Source of the DNA: JADKAV01 sp963818505 | Lineage (GTDB): Bacteria; Actinomycetota; Actinomycetes; S36-B12; UBA10799 | Length of the DNA stretch: 64,000 nt | Assembly: GCA_963818505.1 (NCBI GenBank) | Contig: CAWFSJ010000005.1 | Span: 1 to 64,000 of the forward strand | Direction: 5' to 3' | Shown: positions 1 through 7,550 of the stretch, piece after piece | How positions within the stretch are numbered: position 1 is the stretch's first letter | How the letters are laid out: every line of letters starts with the position of its first letter | The notes under the pieces: generated by a model | What the model saw: only the letters and a program-made list of their open reading frames with translations | Told to the model about the DNA's origin: nothing | The model's database searches: none | Position numbers and translations under genes: made by a program

Positions 1-287
1 CGCGGTCGGGCGTGTCGCTGCGGTTGTCCGCATGCCACGCCACCGTTCGACGGGGTCGGGGCCAGCACCCTGCACTCACAGCGCAAGCCAACCCGCGGGC
101 TGCGAGCCCTGACAGGTCGGCTAGTAGGTGACTGACGTTGGTGTCCGGACGTCCCAGACACACTTCAAAACGGTACCCCATGGGCCAGTGACCGGTCAAA
201 GGGGGTCCGCTTCAAATGCCCGATTCAGCGTGTGATCTTCGCTACTATGCGCGGCGATCCGCCTGCTGGTCTCCCCGAACCCACCGC
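1..287. other. Left-edge intergenic sequence, no gene recognised
   Basis: All six frames are short or interrupted, and no start with a ribosome binding site is visible. A GCTTCAAATGCCC stretch near 209-221 recalls a tRNA T-loop, but the flanks do not form a T stem or an acceptor stem. The right part (from 245) belongs to the duplicated unit that carries the first two 68-nt dyad repeats. A gene left of the window could end just outside it. Confidence 0.5.
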
Positions 288-355
288 GTTAGAGGTTGTG
301 CTGTTGGTTAGCGAAACAACGCGTGGATTCGCTAACCAGGACCACAACCTCTAAC
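288..355. repeat. 68-nt dyad repeat, copy 1
   Basis: The layout is GTTAGAGGTTGTG, N6 (CTGTTG), GTTAGCGAA, N3 (ACA), ACGCGT, N3 (GGA), TTCGCTAAC, N6 (CAGGAC), CACAACCTCTAAC. The 13-nt and 9-nt arms are perfect inverted repeats around the ACGCGT centre. The two hexamers do not pair (CTGTTG would need CAACAG). It lies near the 3' end of the minus-strand DUF4190 gene. Confidence 0.93.
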
Positions 356-427
356 CAGGGCGAATGGAGGGGCTCGGTGCCGGGCTATGCGCGGCGATCC
401 GCCTGCTGGTCTCCCCGAACCCACCGC

Positions 428-495
428 GTTAGAGGTTGTGCTGTTGGTTAGCGAAACAACGCGTGGATTCGCTAACCAGGACCACAACCTCTAAC
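428..495. repeat. 68-nt dyad repeat, copy 2
   Basis: This copy is identical to copy 1, 140 nt further on, within the tandem duplication. It ends 24 nt before the stop of the DUF4190 gene read from the other strand, so transcripts of that gene run into it. Confidence 0.93.
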
Positions 496-519
496 CAGGG
501 CGAACACCTGGCGGCCAAC

Positions 520-870
520 TCAGAACAGATGCATCACTGCGTTGAAGTTGTCCGTGGGGTCGGAGACTCCGGTGCTGAACGCCCCGGCGATCAAGGCGAT
601 GATCAGGAAGACGAAGAAGACCAGCCCCAAGGCGATGTTGAGCCACGCGATGATCTTGGCGGCCGTGACCATGCCTGCGCCTTCGAGCAAGCCGTTGGAG
701 GCCGCGATGGCCTTCGACGCCTTGCTCGCGAAGATCAGCGCGACGATGGCCAGAACGAAGGGGCACACGACCCACGACAAGATGGCAAGAACGAGGGCCG
801 CGATGGCGTCCGAGGATGACTGCCGAGGCTGACCGTAACCGTATCCGGGGGGAGGGGGTGGCTGGCTCAC
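520..870 (-). CDS. DUF4190-like small membrane protein
   Basis: The 116-aa product starts with a Pro/Gly/Tyr/Gln-rich cytoplasmic tail (residues 1-20), followed by two hydrophobic segments (about 22-47 and 70-95). The short polar stretch between them contains FASKASKAIAASN. This proline-rich tail plus two-helix layout with a loop rich in small residues is typical of actinobacterial DUF4190 proteins, whose function is unknown. It starts at GTG only 9 nt after the rlmB stop, so it is probably the last gene of the rlmB-cysS-isp operon. No enzymatic motif is present. Confidence 0.8.
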   Translation of the reverse strand: MSQPPPPPGYGYGQPRQSSSDAIAALVLAILSWVVCPFVLAIVALIFASKASKAIAASNGLLEGAGMVTAAKIIAWLNIALGLVFFVFLIIALIAGAFSTGVSDPTDNFNAVMHLF

Positions 871-879
871 ACCGCCAGC

Positions 880-1830
880 CTAGCGCGGTGAGGGCCTCGT
901 TCCGCGCTGGTGAGCGACCCAATGCAACGCGATGCTCGCCGCCACCGAGGCGTTCAAGGACTCAGTCACCTTCGTCATGGGGATGGAGACGACCAGGTCG
1001 CAGCGTTTTGTGACGAGGTTGCCAAGCCCACGGCCCTCGGCACCCACCACGAGGGCCAGAGGACCGTCGGCGAGCCGGGCCAACTCGTCCAGCCCGCTCT
1101 GCGAGCCTGCGTCCAGACCCACGACGAAACACCCGGCGGACTTCAACTGCTCGAGGGTCTGGGCGACATTGCCGACCTGGCACACGGGAAGTCGCGCCAG
1201 CGCCCCCGCCGACGTCCGCCAGGCCGCCGGGGTGACCGGCGCGGATCGACGCTGCGGGATCAGGATGCCCGTGGCACCGAAAGCAGCTGCTGAGCGTGCG
1301 ATGGCGCCCAGGTTGCGGGGGTCGGTGATCTGGTCCAGCACCACCCACAGAGGGTCCTCTACCCCGAGCAGGTCCTCGAGTCGGGCGTATTCGAAAGGTT
1401 TGGCGACAAGCACCAGACCCTGGTGGACGATGTCACCTGCCACATCGTCGATGGCCGACTTGGGGACCTCCTTGATGGCCAACCCCTGCTCTCCGGCCAG
1501 GTTCACCGCCTCGTGGACCCGGTCGTCGAGGTCGATGCGCAGTTGGACAAGCAACTCGACAGCTGGAGTTCGAGCTCGCAGCGCCTCCACCACGACATTA
1601 CGTCCGGCCACGATGTCGGCTGGGGGCTTGCGACCCCCCTTGGACGATGCGCCCTGCTTCTGACTGGATCGGGGGCGCCGCGCCGCGGGATGCCCGGGAC
1701 GATCCTTGGCCGCCGGTGTCGGCCCCTTGCCCTCGAGGCCCTTGCGGCGCTGCCCGCCGGAGCCGACGGTTGCGCCCTTCTTCGAGGTCGTGTCGCGCCG
1801 CGCGCCGCGACGCTGGGAGTTACCCGCCAT
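880..1830 (-). CDS. rlmB: 23S rRNA (guanosine-2251-2'-O)-methyltransferase RlmB
   Basis: This is a SpoU/TrmH-class methyltransferase that uses S-adenosylmethionine on the 23S rRNA P-loop guanosine. The first 70 or so of its 316 residues are a basic Gly/Lys/Arg-rich tail absent from the E. coli enzyme and common in Actinomycetota. A substrate-binding domain follows (about 73-150), then the knotted catalytic domain with all three SPOUT motifs: DQITDPRNLGAIARSA, LVVGAEGRGLGNLV and SIPMTKVTESLNASVA. Its ATG overlaps the end of cysS by 11 nt. The cysS-rlmB pairing is the usual actinobacterial arrangement. Confidence 0.95.
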   Translation of the reverse strand: MAGNSQRRGARRDTTSKKGATVGSGGQRRKGLEGKGPTPAAKDRPGHPAARRPRSSQKQGASSKGGRKPPADIVAGRNVVVEALRARTPAVELLVQLRIDLDDRVHEAVNLAGEQGLAIKEVPKSAIDDVAGDIVHQGLVLVAKPFEYARLEDLLGVEDPLWVVLDQITDPRNLGAIARSAAAFGATGILIPQRRSAPVTPAAWRTSAGALARLPVCQVGNVAQTLEQLKSAGCFVVGLDAGSQSGLDELARLADGPLALVVGAEGRGLGNLVTKRCDLVVSIPMTKVTESLNASVAASIALHWVAHQRGTRPSPR

Positions 1831-3226
1831 GCTGACCCACCGACCAAACCGGACCGGTCGCGCGATCCTCGATTGTGATTCCAGCCGAGAGCAGTCGGTC
1901 TCGGATCGCGTCGGCCTGCGCCCAGTCCCGCTGACTGCGGGCCTCCTGCCGGGCGGCTAGGAAGTCCTGAACCAGCAACCCGAGCGCTGCCAGTGCCTGC
2001 TCGGAACCCTGGTCATGGTCGACCCACGGGTCTTCCAGCGGGTTGACCCCCAAGACCGAGGCCATCGCGCTGACTTGGCGCCAAGCCTCAAGCACTGCCG
2101 CCTCGTCCTTCTTCTCCGCGGCCGAGTTGCCGGCCCTGACAGTGTCGAAGATCACCGCGACCGCAGCAGGCACGCCGAGGTCGTCGTCCATGGCATCGAT
2201 GAAGGGCTGCGGGCAGTTGTCCGCGGTGGCCTCCGGAAGCGGCTCATCGCTGACCTTCTCCAGGAAGGCGGCGACGCGCCGGAAGCCGACCGCTGCCTCG
2301 ACGACCGATTCGTAGGAGAACTCGATCGTCGAGCGGTAGTGCGCCGATGCAAGGTAATAGCGCAGTTCAACCGGCCGCACGTGTTTGAGGACCTCCTCCA
2401 CGGCCAGGGCATTACCCAGCGACTTGCCCATCTTCTGGCCAGCGGCAGTGACCCACGAGTTGTGCATCCAATAGCGCGCGAAACCGTCGCCGGCAGCGCG
2501 CGACTGGGCCTGCTCGTTCTCATGGTGGGGGAAGATCAAGTCAATCCCCCCGCCGTGGATGTCGAACTCCTGACCCAGATAGCGGGTGGCCATCGCCGAG
2601 CACTCGACGTGCCATCCTGGTCGGCCCTGCCCCCACGGGGATTCCCAGCCCGGCTCGCCGGGTTTGGCGGCCTTCCACAGCGCGAAGTCGCGGGGGTCGC
2701 GCTTGCGCGGATCATCGGCGGAGTCAGCGGCCGGCTGCAGGTCGTCGAGGCGCTGCCGGGAGAGTTGGCCGTACTCGGGGTAGGCGCTCACCGCGAAGTA
2801 CACGTCACCGTCGACGGCATAGGCCATATCGTCGGCGATCAACCGTGAGATCAGTTCGATCATCTGCGGGATGTGTCCCGTGGCCCTGGGTTCGACCGTG
2901 GGTGGCAGTACGCCGAGCACGTCGTAGGCGCGGCTGAACTCCCGCTCGTAGTGCTGAGCGACGGCCCACCAAGGACGGCCCTCCAATGCAGCTTTCGCAA
3001 GGATCTTGTCGTCGATGTCGGTGACGTTGCGGCAGAGGGTCACGTCGTAGCCCTTAGCCATCAGCCAGCGACGCAGGACGTCGAAAACCACGCCGGGCCG
3101 CAGGTGACCCACGTGTGGTGCAGCCTGCACAGTGGCGCCGCAGTAGTAGACCGAAACCTCACCGTCGCGGATGGGGATGAAATCCCGCGCAGAGCGGGTT
3201 CCGGTGTCGTAAAGGCGCAGGGTCAC
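1820..3226 (-). CDS. cysS: Cysteinyl-tRNA synthetase
   Basis: This class I synthetase charges tRNA-Cys in the cytoplasm. The HIGH motif is HVGH (residues 38-41). Zinc ligands appear as Cys29, Cys209, His234 and Glu238, matching the E. coli positions. The KMSKS loop reads KMGKS (265-269), a Ser-to-Gly change at the third position. At 468 aa with a C-terminal helical anticodon region it is CysS rather than the shorter mycothiol ligase MshC. The start is a GTG whose GTGA overlaps the ispF stop by 4 nt, implying translational coupling with ispF. Confidence 0.95.
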   Translation of the reverse strand: MTLRLYDTGTRSARDFIPIRDGEVSVYYCGATVQAAPHVGHLRPGVVFDVLRRWLMAKGYDVTLCRNVTDIDDKILAKAALEGRPWWAVAQHYEREFSRAYDVLGVLPPTVEPRATGHIPQMIELISRLIADDMAYAVDGDVYFAVSAYPEYGQLSRQRLDDLQPAADSADDPRKRDPRDFALWKAAKPGEPGWESPWGQGRPGWHVECSAMATRYLGQEFDIHGGGIDLIFPHHENEQAQSRAAGDGFARYWMHNSWVTAAGQKMGKSLGNALAVEEVLKHVRPVELRYYLASAHYRSTIEFSYESVVEAAVGFRRVAAFLEKVSDEPLPEATADNCPQPFIDAMDDDLGVPAAVAVIFDTVRAGNSAAEKKDEAAVLEAWRQVSAMASVLGVNPLEDPWVDHDQGSEQALAALGLLVQDFLAARQEARSQRDWAQADAIRDRLLSAGITIEDRATGPVWSVGQHGG

Positions 3227-3702
3227 CGCTCAAGGGTATCGACAGCGCGCACCAACGCCGTGGCGATAGCGGCCAACCCCTCTGCCCTGCCGGTCAGGCC
3301 CAATCCGTCCGTCGTGGTCGCAGACAGGTGAACGGGGCATCCGGCGGCCTGCGCGAGGACCTTCTGTGCCTCCAGACGACGGGCGCCGATGCGGGGACGA
3401 TTTCCGATGAGTTGAACGCCCACGTTGACCGGGTCGAAGCCCTGCGAGCGGACGTGCTCGGCCACTTCGCGAAGAATGACCGCGCCCGCCGCGTCGCGCC
3501 ATTGCGGCCGGTCCGTGCCGATGAGCCCGCCAAGATCGCCGAGACCCGCGGCATTGAGTAGCGCATCAGCGCAGGCGTGAGCCACAACATCGCCGTCCGA
3601 GTGGCCCGACAGGCCGGGTTCGTCCGGCCAGAACAAGCCGGCCACATACGCCGGGGCGTGCGCGTCGAACGCGTGCACATCGGTACCGATACCCACCAGC
3701 AT
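3223..3702 (-). CDS. ispF: 2-C-methyl-D-erythritol 2,4-cyclodiphosphate synthase
   Basis: IspF cyclises CDP-methylerythritol 2-phosphate in the non-mevalonate isoprenoid pathway. The 159-aa length is standard. Metal ligands are visible in the N-terminal GTDVHAF (Asp8, His10) and at His42 in DGDVVAHACADALL. The C-terminal part carries the usual ATTTDGLGLTGRAEG active-site stretch. The ATG lies 3 nt after the ispD stop, with its ribosome binding site (GGAG) inside the end of ispD, so the two consecutive pathway steps are co-translated. Confidence 0.96.
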   Translation of the reverse strand: MLVGIGTDVHAFDAHAPAYVAGLFWPDEPGLSGHSDGDVVAHACADALLNAAGLGDLGGLIGTDRPQWRDAAGAVILREVAEHVRSQGFDPVNVGVQLIGNRPRIGARRLEAQKVLAQAAGCPVHLSATTTDGLGLTGRAEGLAAIATALVRAVDTLER

Positions 3703-3705
3703 TGC

Positions 3706-4362
3706 TCACATCTCCTTCGCCAGCGCTTCCGCGACGGCCAGATCGAATGGGGTTGTCACTTTCATCGCCAGCGGCGAGCCATCCACGACAAGTACCGGCA
3801 CACCCGACTGCTCCAGCAGTTGCGCGTCGTCAGTGACCTCGCCGGCCCTGTGCGCGTGCGCTTGCACCAAGGCCTCCAACTCGAAGCCCTGCGGCGTTTG
3901 GATCGCGACCAGGTCGTCGCGTGGCACAGTCCTGGCGACGTACCCGTCGACCACGGTCTTGATCGTGTCGGCAACCGGCAGCCCGGGCACAACTGCGCGT
4001 GCGCCAGACTCCAGCGCCTGAAGGACCCGGTCATAGACCTCCACCGGCGCCAGTGGTCTGGCGGCATCGTGGACGAGCACCCAACGCACCCCCGTGGCCA
4101 GCACCGCCAGACCCTTACGCACGGATGCGTCCCTGGTGCTGCCACCGGCGACGACATCGACGGCGTCTGGGAGGGTCGACCTGATCATCGGAATGTGGGC
4201 GTCCGGAGCAACCACCACGATCTGCGTGGCCCCACCCCATTGCAGCGCCGTACTCACGCAATGATCGATGAGCGTGCGCCCTGCGATTCCCACCAGCGCC
4301 TTGGGCACCGACGCCCCGAGTCTCTGGCCGCTGCCTCCAGCGACGACGACCAGAGCAGTCAC
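3706..4362 (-). CDS. ispD: 2-C-methyl-D-erythritol 4-phosphate cytidylyltransferase
   Basis: IspD transfers CMP from CTP to methylerythritol 4-phosphate. The 218-aa protein opens with the nucleotidyltransferase signature AGGSGQRLGASVPKAL (catalytic Lys21) and has the conserved VHDAARPL and VPRDDLVAIQTPQGF segments. It starts at GTG, overlapping the PIN-TRAM stop by 4 nt, and is followed directly by ispF. The fused IspDF form seen in some bacteria is not present. Confidence 0.95.
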   Translation of the reverse strand: MTALVVVAGGSGQRLGASVPKALVGIAGRTLIDHCVSTALQWGGATQIVVVAPDAHIPMIRSTLPDAVDVVAGGSTRDASVRKGLAVLATGVRWVLVHDAARPLAPVEVYDRVLQALESGARAVVPGLPVADTIKTVVDGYVARTVPRDDLVAIQTPQGFELEALVQAHAHRAGEVTDDAQLLEQSGVPVLVVDGSPLAMKVTTPFDLAVAEALAKEM

Positions 4363-5438
4363 GTGTGCTCCAACCGGGCGAACACCAGGCGTCCGTGGGA
4401 GGTCGTAGTAACCGACGTGATGCTTGCCATTACCGTCTCCCCGATCCGGTGGTCGGCGCGCTGCACCACGACCATGGTTCCGTCAGGAAGATTGCCCACG
4501 GCCTGACCTGGCTCCTTGCCGGCTCTTGCCAGATGCACCTCGACGACATCCCCACCGGTCACCGGAGGCGCCATGGCTTTGGCCAACGCATGCAGGTTGA
4601 GAACGCCCACGCCCGCCAGACCGGCGGCATCGGCCAGGTGCTGGTCCAACGTGAGGAGCGCGACTTTGCGAGCCAGGCAGATTTGCACAAGCTTCGCGTC
4701 GACGGCTTCGACACCGGCCGGGTCGTCTGCTATCACCTCGACGGGCAGCACCGATTGCAACTTCGTCAGGACGTCCAGACCCCTTCGCCCGCGCGCGCGC
4801 CTGCCCTCTTCAGCACTGTCAGCCAGACCCTGCAGTTCGTCCACCACGGCCTGTGGGACCAGCAGCGTCCCGGTGAGGAAGCCAGCCTTTGCGACATCGA
4901 GGATACGACCGTCGATGGCCACGGATGTGTCCACAACCTTGGGTCCCCAACCCGGGGCCGGAGCCGCCGCAACGCCAGCACGCGCGGCGAAGGAAGCCGG
5001 CATCGCCGCGCCACGAGTGCGCGCGATTCGAAATCCAGCAAGCCCCCCGATGACCACAAGGAAGGCGAACAGAGGGGCCATCACAGCGGCCGGTCCAATA
5101 AGGAAGACCGGCCAGGCCACCAAGGAGACCCCGGCCATGGCAAGCAGCCCACCGAGGAAACCGCTGAAGACCTGATCCGGCGGCAGGGCGCTGAGGCGGC
5201 GTTCACCGGTCTCGATCCCGCGCATGATACGTCGGCTGATGACACCGCCGAAGGAATAACCGATCCCCGCGCCCACGATCACGCACAGAGTCGTGACGTC
5301 GAAAACGCCAACGAGTTGGCCAGGGTTGTCGGCCTGGAGTTGCTTGCCGATCTGGAAGCCCACGGCAGCGCCGAGCACAACCAGCAGCAGCCGGAGTACC
5401 TCAGCAGCTAGGTCAGGGACACGCGAGAGCCTCGACAC
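4359..5438 (-). CDS. PIN and TRAM domain integral membrane protein (YacL-like)
   Basis: The 359-aa protein has four predicted membrane segments in its first 140 residues. A PIN nuclease-like domain follows (about 165-290, beginning VVDTSVAIDGRILDV with the acidic metal-binding pattern), and a C-terminal TRAM-like RNA-binding domain (about 295-355). This is the YacL architecture, found between carD and ispD in many Actinomycetota. Members are presumed membrane-anchored ribonucleases, but the physiological substrate is not established. The start is GTG, 9 nt after the carD stop, without a clear ribosome binding site. Confidence 0.88.
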   Translation of the reverse strand: MSRLSRVPDLAAEVLRLLLVVLGAAVGFQIGKQLQADNPGQLVGVFDVTTLCVIVGAGIGYSFGGVISRRIMRGIETGERRLSALPPDQVFSGFLGGLLAMAGVSLVAWPVFLIGPAAVMAPLFAFLVVIGGLAGFRIARTRGAAMPASFAARAGVAAAPAPGWGPKVVDTSVAIDGRILDVAKAGFLTGTLLVPQAVVDELQGLADSAEEGRRARGRRGLDVLTKLQSVLPVEVIADDPAGVEAVDAKLVQICLARKVALLTLDQHLADAAGLAGVGVLNLHALAKAMAPPVTGGDVVEVHLARAGKEPGQAVGNLPDGTMVVVQRADHRIGETVMASITSVTTTSHGRLVFARLEHT

Positions 5439-5447
5439 CAGTCAAGA

Positions 5448-5930
5448 CTAGGACGCGAGGACCTCATCAAGGATGATCTCGGCCTTGTCCTCGTTGGTTT
5501 TCTCAGCCAGCGCCAACTCGCTGACAAGGATCTGACGGGCCCGGGCAAGCATTCGCTTCTCGCCTGCTGACAGGCCGCGATCCTGATCCCTGCGCCACAG
5601 GTCGCGCACAACCTCTGCGACCTTGATGACGTCACCGGATGCCAACTTCTCAACGTTTGCCTTATAGCGGCGAGACCAGTTGGTGGGCTCTTCGGTGTAA
5701 GGCTGCCTCAGAACGTTGAAAACGCGTTCCAGGCCTTCAGAATTGACCACATCGCGGACCCCGACGAGGTCGACGTTGTCGGACGGAACCCGCACAATGA
5801 GGTCGCCCTGATCGATCCGAAGTACTAAGTACTCGCGTTCTTCGCCCTTGATCACGCGTTGCTCGATCGATTCGATTCGAGCTGCGCCGTGATGAGGGTA
5901 GACAACCGTGTCGCCGACGGAAAATGCCAT
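5448..5930 (-). CDS. carD: CarD-family RNA polymerase-binding transcription regulator
   Basis: CarD binds the RNA polymerase beta subunit and stabilises open complexes, notably at rRNA promoters. From the ATG at 5930 the protein is 160 aa and begins MAFSVGDTVVYPHHGAA, the conserved start of the RNAP-interaction domain (about 1-60). The C-terminal helical DNA-binding domain contains the conserved NWSRRYKANVEKLASGD segment. A further upstream start would add 13 residues that do not resemble the family. AAGGGG lies 11 nt before the chosen ATG. It leads the isp-cysS-rlmB cluster and diverges from the LpqE-like gene. Confidence 0.95.
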   Translation of the reverse strand: MAFSVGDTVVYPHHGAARIESIEQRVIKGEEREYLVLRIDQGDLIVRVPSDNVDLVGVRDVVNSEGLERVFNVLRQPYTEEPTNWSRRYKANVEKLASGDVIKVAEVVRDLWRRDQDRGLSAGEKRMLARARQILVSELALAEKTNEDKAEIILDEVLAS

Positions 5931-6104
5931 GAGTGGTGGTGCCCCTTCCCGTGATCTCCATCGTAACACGGCGTATCCGAGCCGTTAGGAATCCGTAAAT
6001 TCACTCAACAGCGAGTAACCCCACGAGTCGCCTTTGATCGCCCCGGCCCACACCGATAGAGTGCGCACAGCATTGCCAGCACCACCGTCGTTCGGAGGAA
6101 TCTC

Positions 6105-6725
6105 GTGCCCAAAGTTGCTCGTCGCGCCGCGGCTCTCGTCGCCGCCGCCGTCATGGTCCCATCGCTGGCAGGGTGCTGGTCCGGATACGGGGCCCAGACC
6201 TCCCAACAGGCGAACCAGGCGGTGGGCAACGGAACGAATCTGAGCACCGGTGACATGGATGTCCGCGGTGCGGTCTGGGTGCGCAACACAGCCAATCCGG
6301 CGGAGGCCACCCTCGTGGCGACCTTCATCAACAGCAGTGACGTCCCCGACAAGCTGATCAAGGTCGAGATCCAGCCGCCCTCGCCGATGGGGATCACCGC
6401 TGGCGCTCTGGAGGTTCCTGTCTCAGGCTCGGTACGCACCGGCTATTGGAGCCCCAACTTCATCAACGCCTTCCAGGTCCAGGCGCTCCCTTCCATCTTC
6501 GTGCCAACCACGTTCACCTTCCAGAACGCTGGCACGGTGACCGGGGACGTCTTCATGGTGCCGAACACAGGGACCTACAGCGGTGTCGTGGTGAGTCTGG
6601 CCGAACAGGCCAAGCTCCAGAAGTTCGTCGACGCCGCAACCGAGGATTCGACCGAGGACACCCCGAAGGTGGAGAAGGTCGCCAAGGCCAAGAAGAAGAA
6701 GGCCCAGGCGCAAGCCGGCCCGTGA
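6105..6725 (+). CDS. LpqE-like secreted lipoprotein
   Basis: The 206-aa product has a signal peptide ending in the lipobox SLAGC, so it is predicted to be lipidated at Cys24 and anchored outside the membrane. The body is beta-rich, with VRNTANPAEATLVATFIN and later strands recalling the PCuAC/DUF461 fold; the tail is Lys/Ala-rich (KAKKKKAQAQA). The divergent position next to carD matches lpqE beside carD in mycobacteria, which supports the family call. Its function is not known. The start is GTG with GGAGGA 5 nt upstream. Confidence 0.8.
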   Translation: MPKVARRAAALVAAAVMVPSLAGCWSGYGAQTSQQANQAVGNGTNLSTGDMDVRGAVWVRNTANPAEATLVATFINSSDVPDKLIKVEIQPPSPMGITAGALEVPVSGSVRTGYWSPNFINAFQVQALPSIFVPTTFTFQNAGTVTGDVFMVPNTGTYSGVVVSLAEQAKLQKFVDAATEDSTEDTPKVEKVAKAKKKKAQAQAGP

Positions 6726-6775
6726 CGGTCGGTGGGGCTGCACCAAGCCGGCGCAGCCGGCCCCCGGTGCGCCGC

Positions 6776-6843
6776 GTTAGAGGTTGTGCTGTTGGTTAGC
6801 GAATCCACGCGTTGCTTCGCTAACCAACAGCACAACCTCTAAC
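6776..6843. repeat. 68-nt dyad repeat, copy 3 (perfect arms)
   Basis: Here both hexamers pair (CTGTTG with CAACAG), so the arms form a perfect 28-bp inverted repeat around a 12-nt centre TCC-ACGCGT-TGC. It lies between the convergent 3' ends of the LpqE-like gene (50 nt away) and regX3 (23 nt away). The hairpin would be very stable but has no T-tract. Confidence 0.95.
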
Positions 6844-6866
6844 CAGGAGCAGGTGCGCCGCCCCGG

Positions 6867-7550
6867 TCAGGCTTCCAGCTTGTAACCAAGCCCGCGGACA
6901 GTCACCAGGATCTCGGGTTCGGCAGGATTGACTTCGATCTTGGAGCGCAGGCGCTTGACATGGACGTCCAAGGTCTTGGTGTCCCCCACATAGTCCGAGC
7001 CCCACACACGATCGATCAACTGCCCGCGGGTCAGCACCCGGCCAGCGTTTCGCATCAACAACTCGAGCAGCTCGAACTCCTTGAGAGGCATTTTCACCGC
7101 CGTTCCGTCCACCGTCACGACGTGTCGTTCGACGTCCATGCGGATGTTGCCCGCGCTGAGTGCTGCATCACCGGAGACCTGAGTCGTCGGCCCGCGCCGG
7201 CGCATCACGGCGCGTATGCGCGCTACCAGTTCCCGTGAGGAGAAGGGCTTGGTGACGTAGTCGTCAGCGCCCAACTCCAAGCCCACGACCTTGTCGATCT
7301 CGGAGTCCTTGGCCGTCACCATGATGATCGGAACCTGCGACGTGTTGCGGATCCGACGGCACACCTCAGTACCCGACATGCCAGGCAGCATGATGTCCAG
7401 CAGGACTATGTCCGCCCCTTCTCTTTCGAAACTCTCTACAGCGCTGAGCCCGTCGGCAGCCACGGCCACATCGAACCCCTCCTTGCGGAGCATGAATGAC
7501 AGCGCATCGCTGAAAGACTGCTCGTCCTCGACCACCAGGATCCGACTCAT
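6867..7550 (-). CDS. regX3: OmpR-family response regulator, RegX3-type
   Basis: The 227-aa protein has the RegX3 length. Its receiver domain (1-115) shows the acidic pocket Glu9/Asp10, phospho-acceptor Asp52, Thr79 and Lys101. A winged-helix DNA-binding domain (about 130-227) carries the LLMRNAGRVLTRGQLIDRVW recognition region. Initiation at 7550 fits the family start MSRILVVEDEQ, and GAGGAGG precedes it. Its ATGA overlaps the senX3 stop, so kinase and regulator are co-translated. The nearby PHO-like operator at 8837 supports a phosphate-response role, by analogy with mycobacterial RegX3. Confidence 0.93.
   Translation of the reverse strand: MSRILVVEDEQSFSDALSFMLRKEGFDVAVAADGLSAVESFEREGADIVLLDIMLPGMSGTEVCRRIRNTSQVPIIMVTAKDSEIDKVVGLELGADDYVTKPFSSRELVARIRAVMRRRGPTTQVSGDAALSAGNIRMDVERHVVTVDGTAVKMPLKEFELLELLMRNAGRVLTRGQLIDRVWGSDYVGDTKTLDVHVKRLRSKIEVNPAEPEILVTVRGLGYKLEA

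Larger units (their letters stand above)
245..504. repeat. Tandem 120-nt direct duplication containing two dyad repeats
   Basis: Bases 245-364 and 385-504 are identical by eye over 120 nt and are separated by 20 unique bases (140-nt period). Each unit carries about 43 nt of left flank, one complete 68-nt dyad repeat and a short right flank. The perfect identity suggests recent duplication by slippage or unequal recombination rather than two independent insertions. Confidence 0.9.

Noticed and set aside
200..230. tRNA-like T-loop near the left edge
   Set aside because: The TTCAAAT stretch lacks a pairing T stem, anticodon arm and acceptor stem.
288..495. CRISPR array
   Set aside because: The repeats at 288 and 428 are intergenic dyads with 72 nt between them that is itself duplicated; there is no run of repeats with unique spacers and no cas gene.
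436..819. ORFs beginning MCCWLAKQRVDSLT at repeats (also 6575-6835, 13306-14004, 14094-14276, 35816-36283, 49656-50126 and the extended perM frame)
   Set aside because: The recurring peptide is only the translation of the 68-nt dyad repeat from a TTG or similar codon; the continuation differs at each locus and runs antisense to real genes or into wrong frames. Databases may list these as a conserved protein by mistake.
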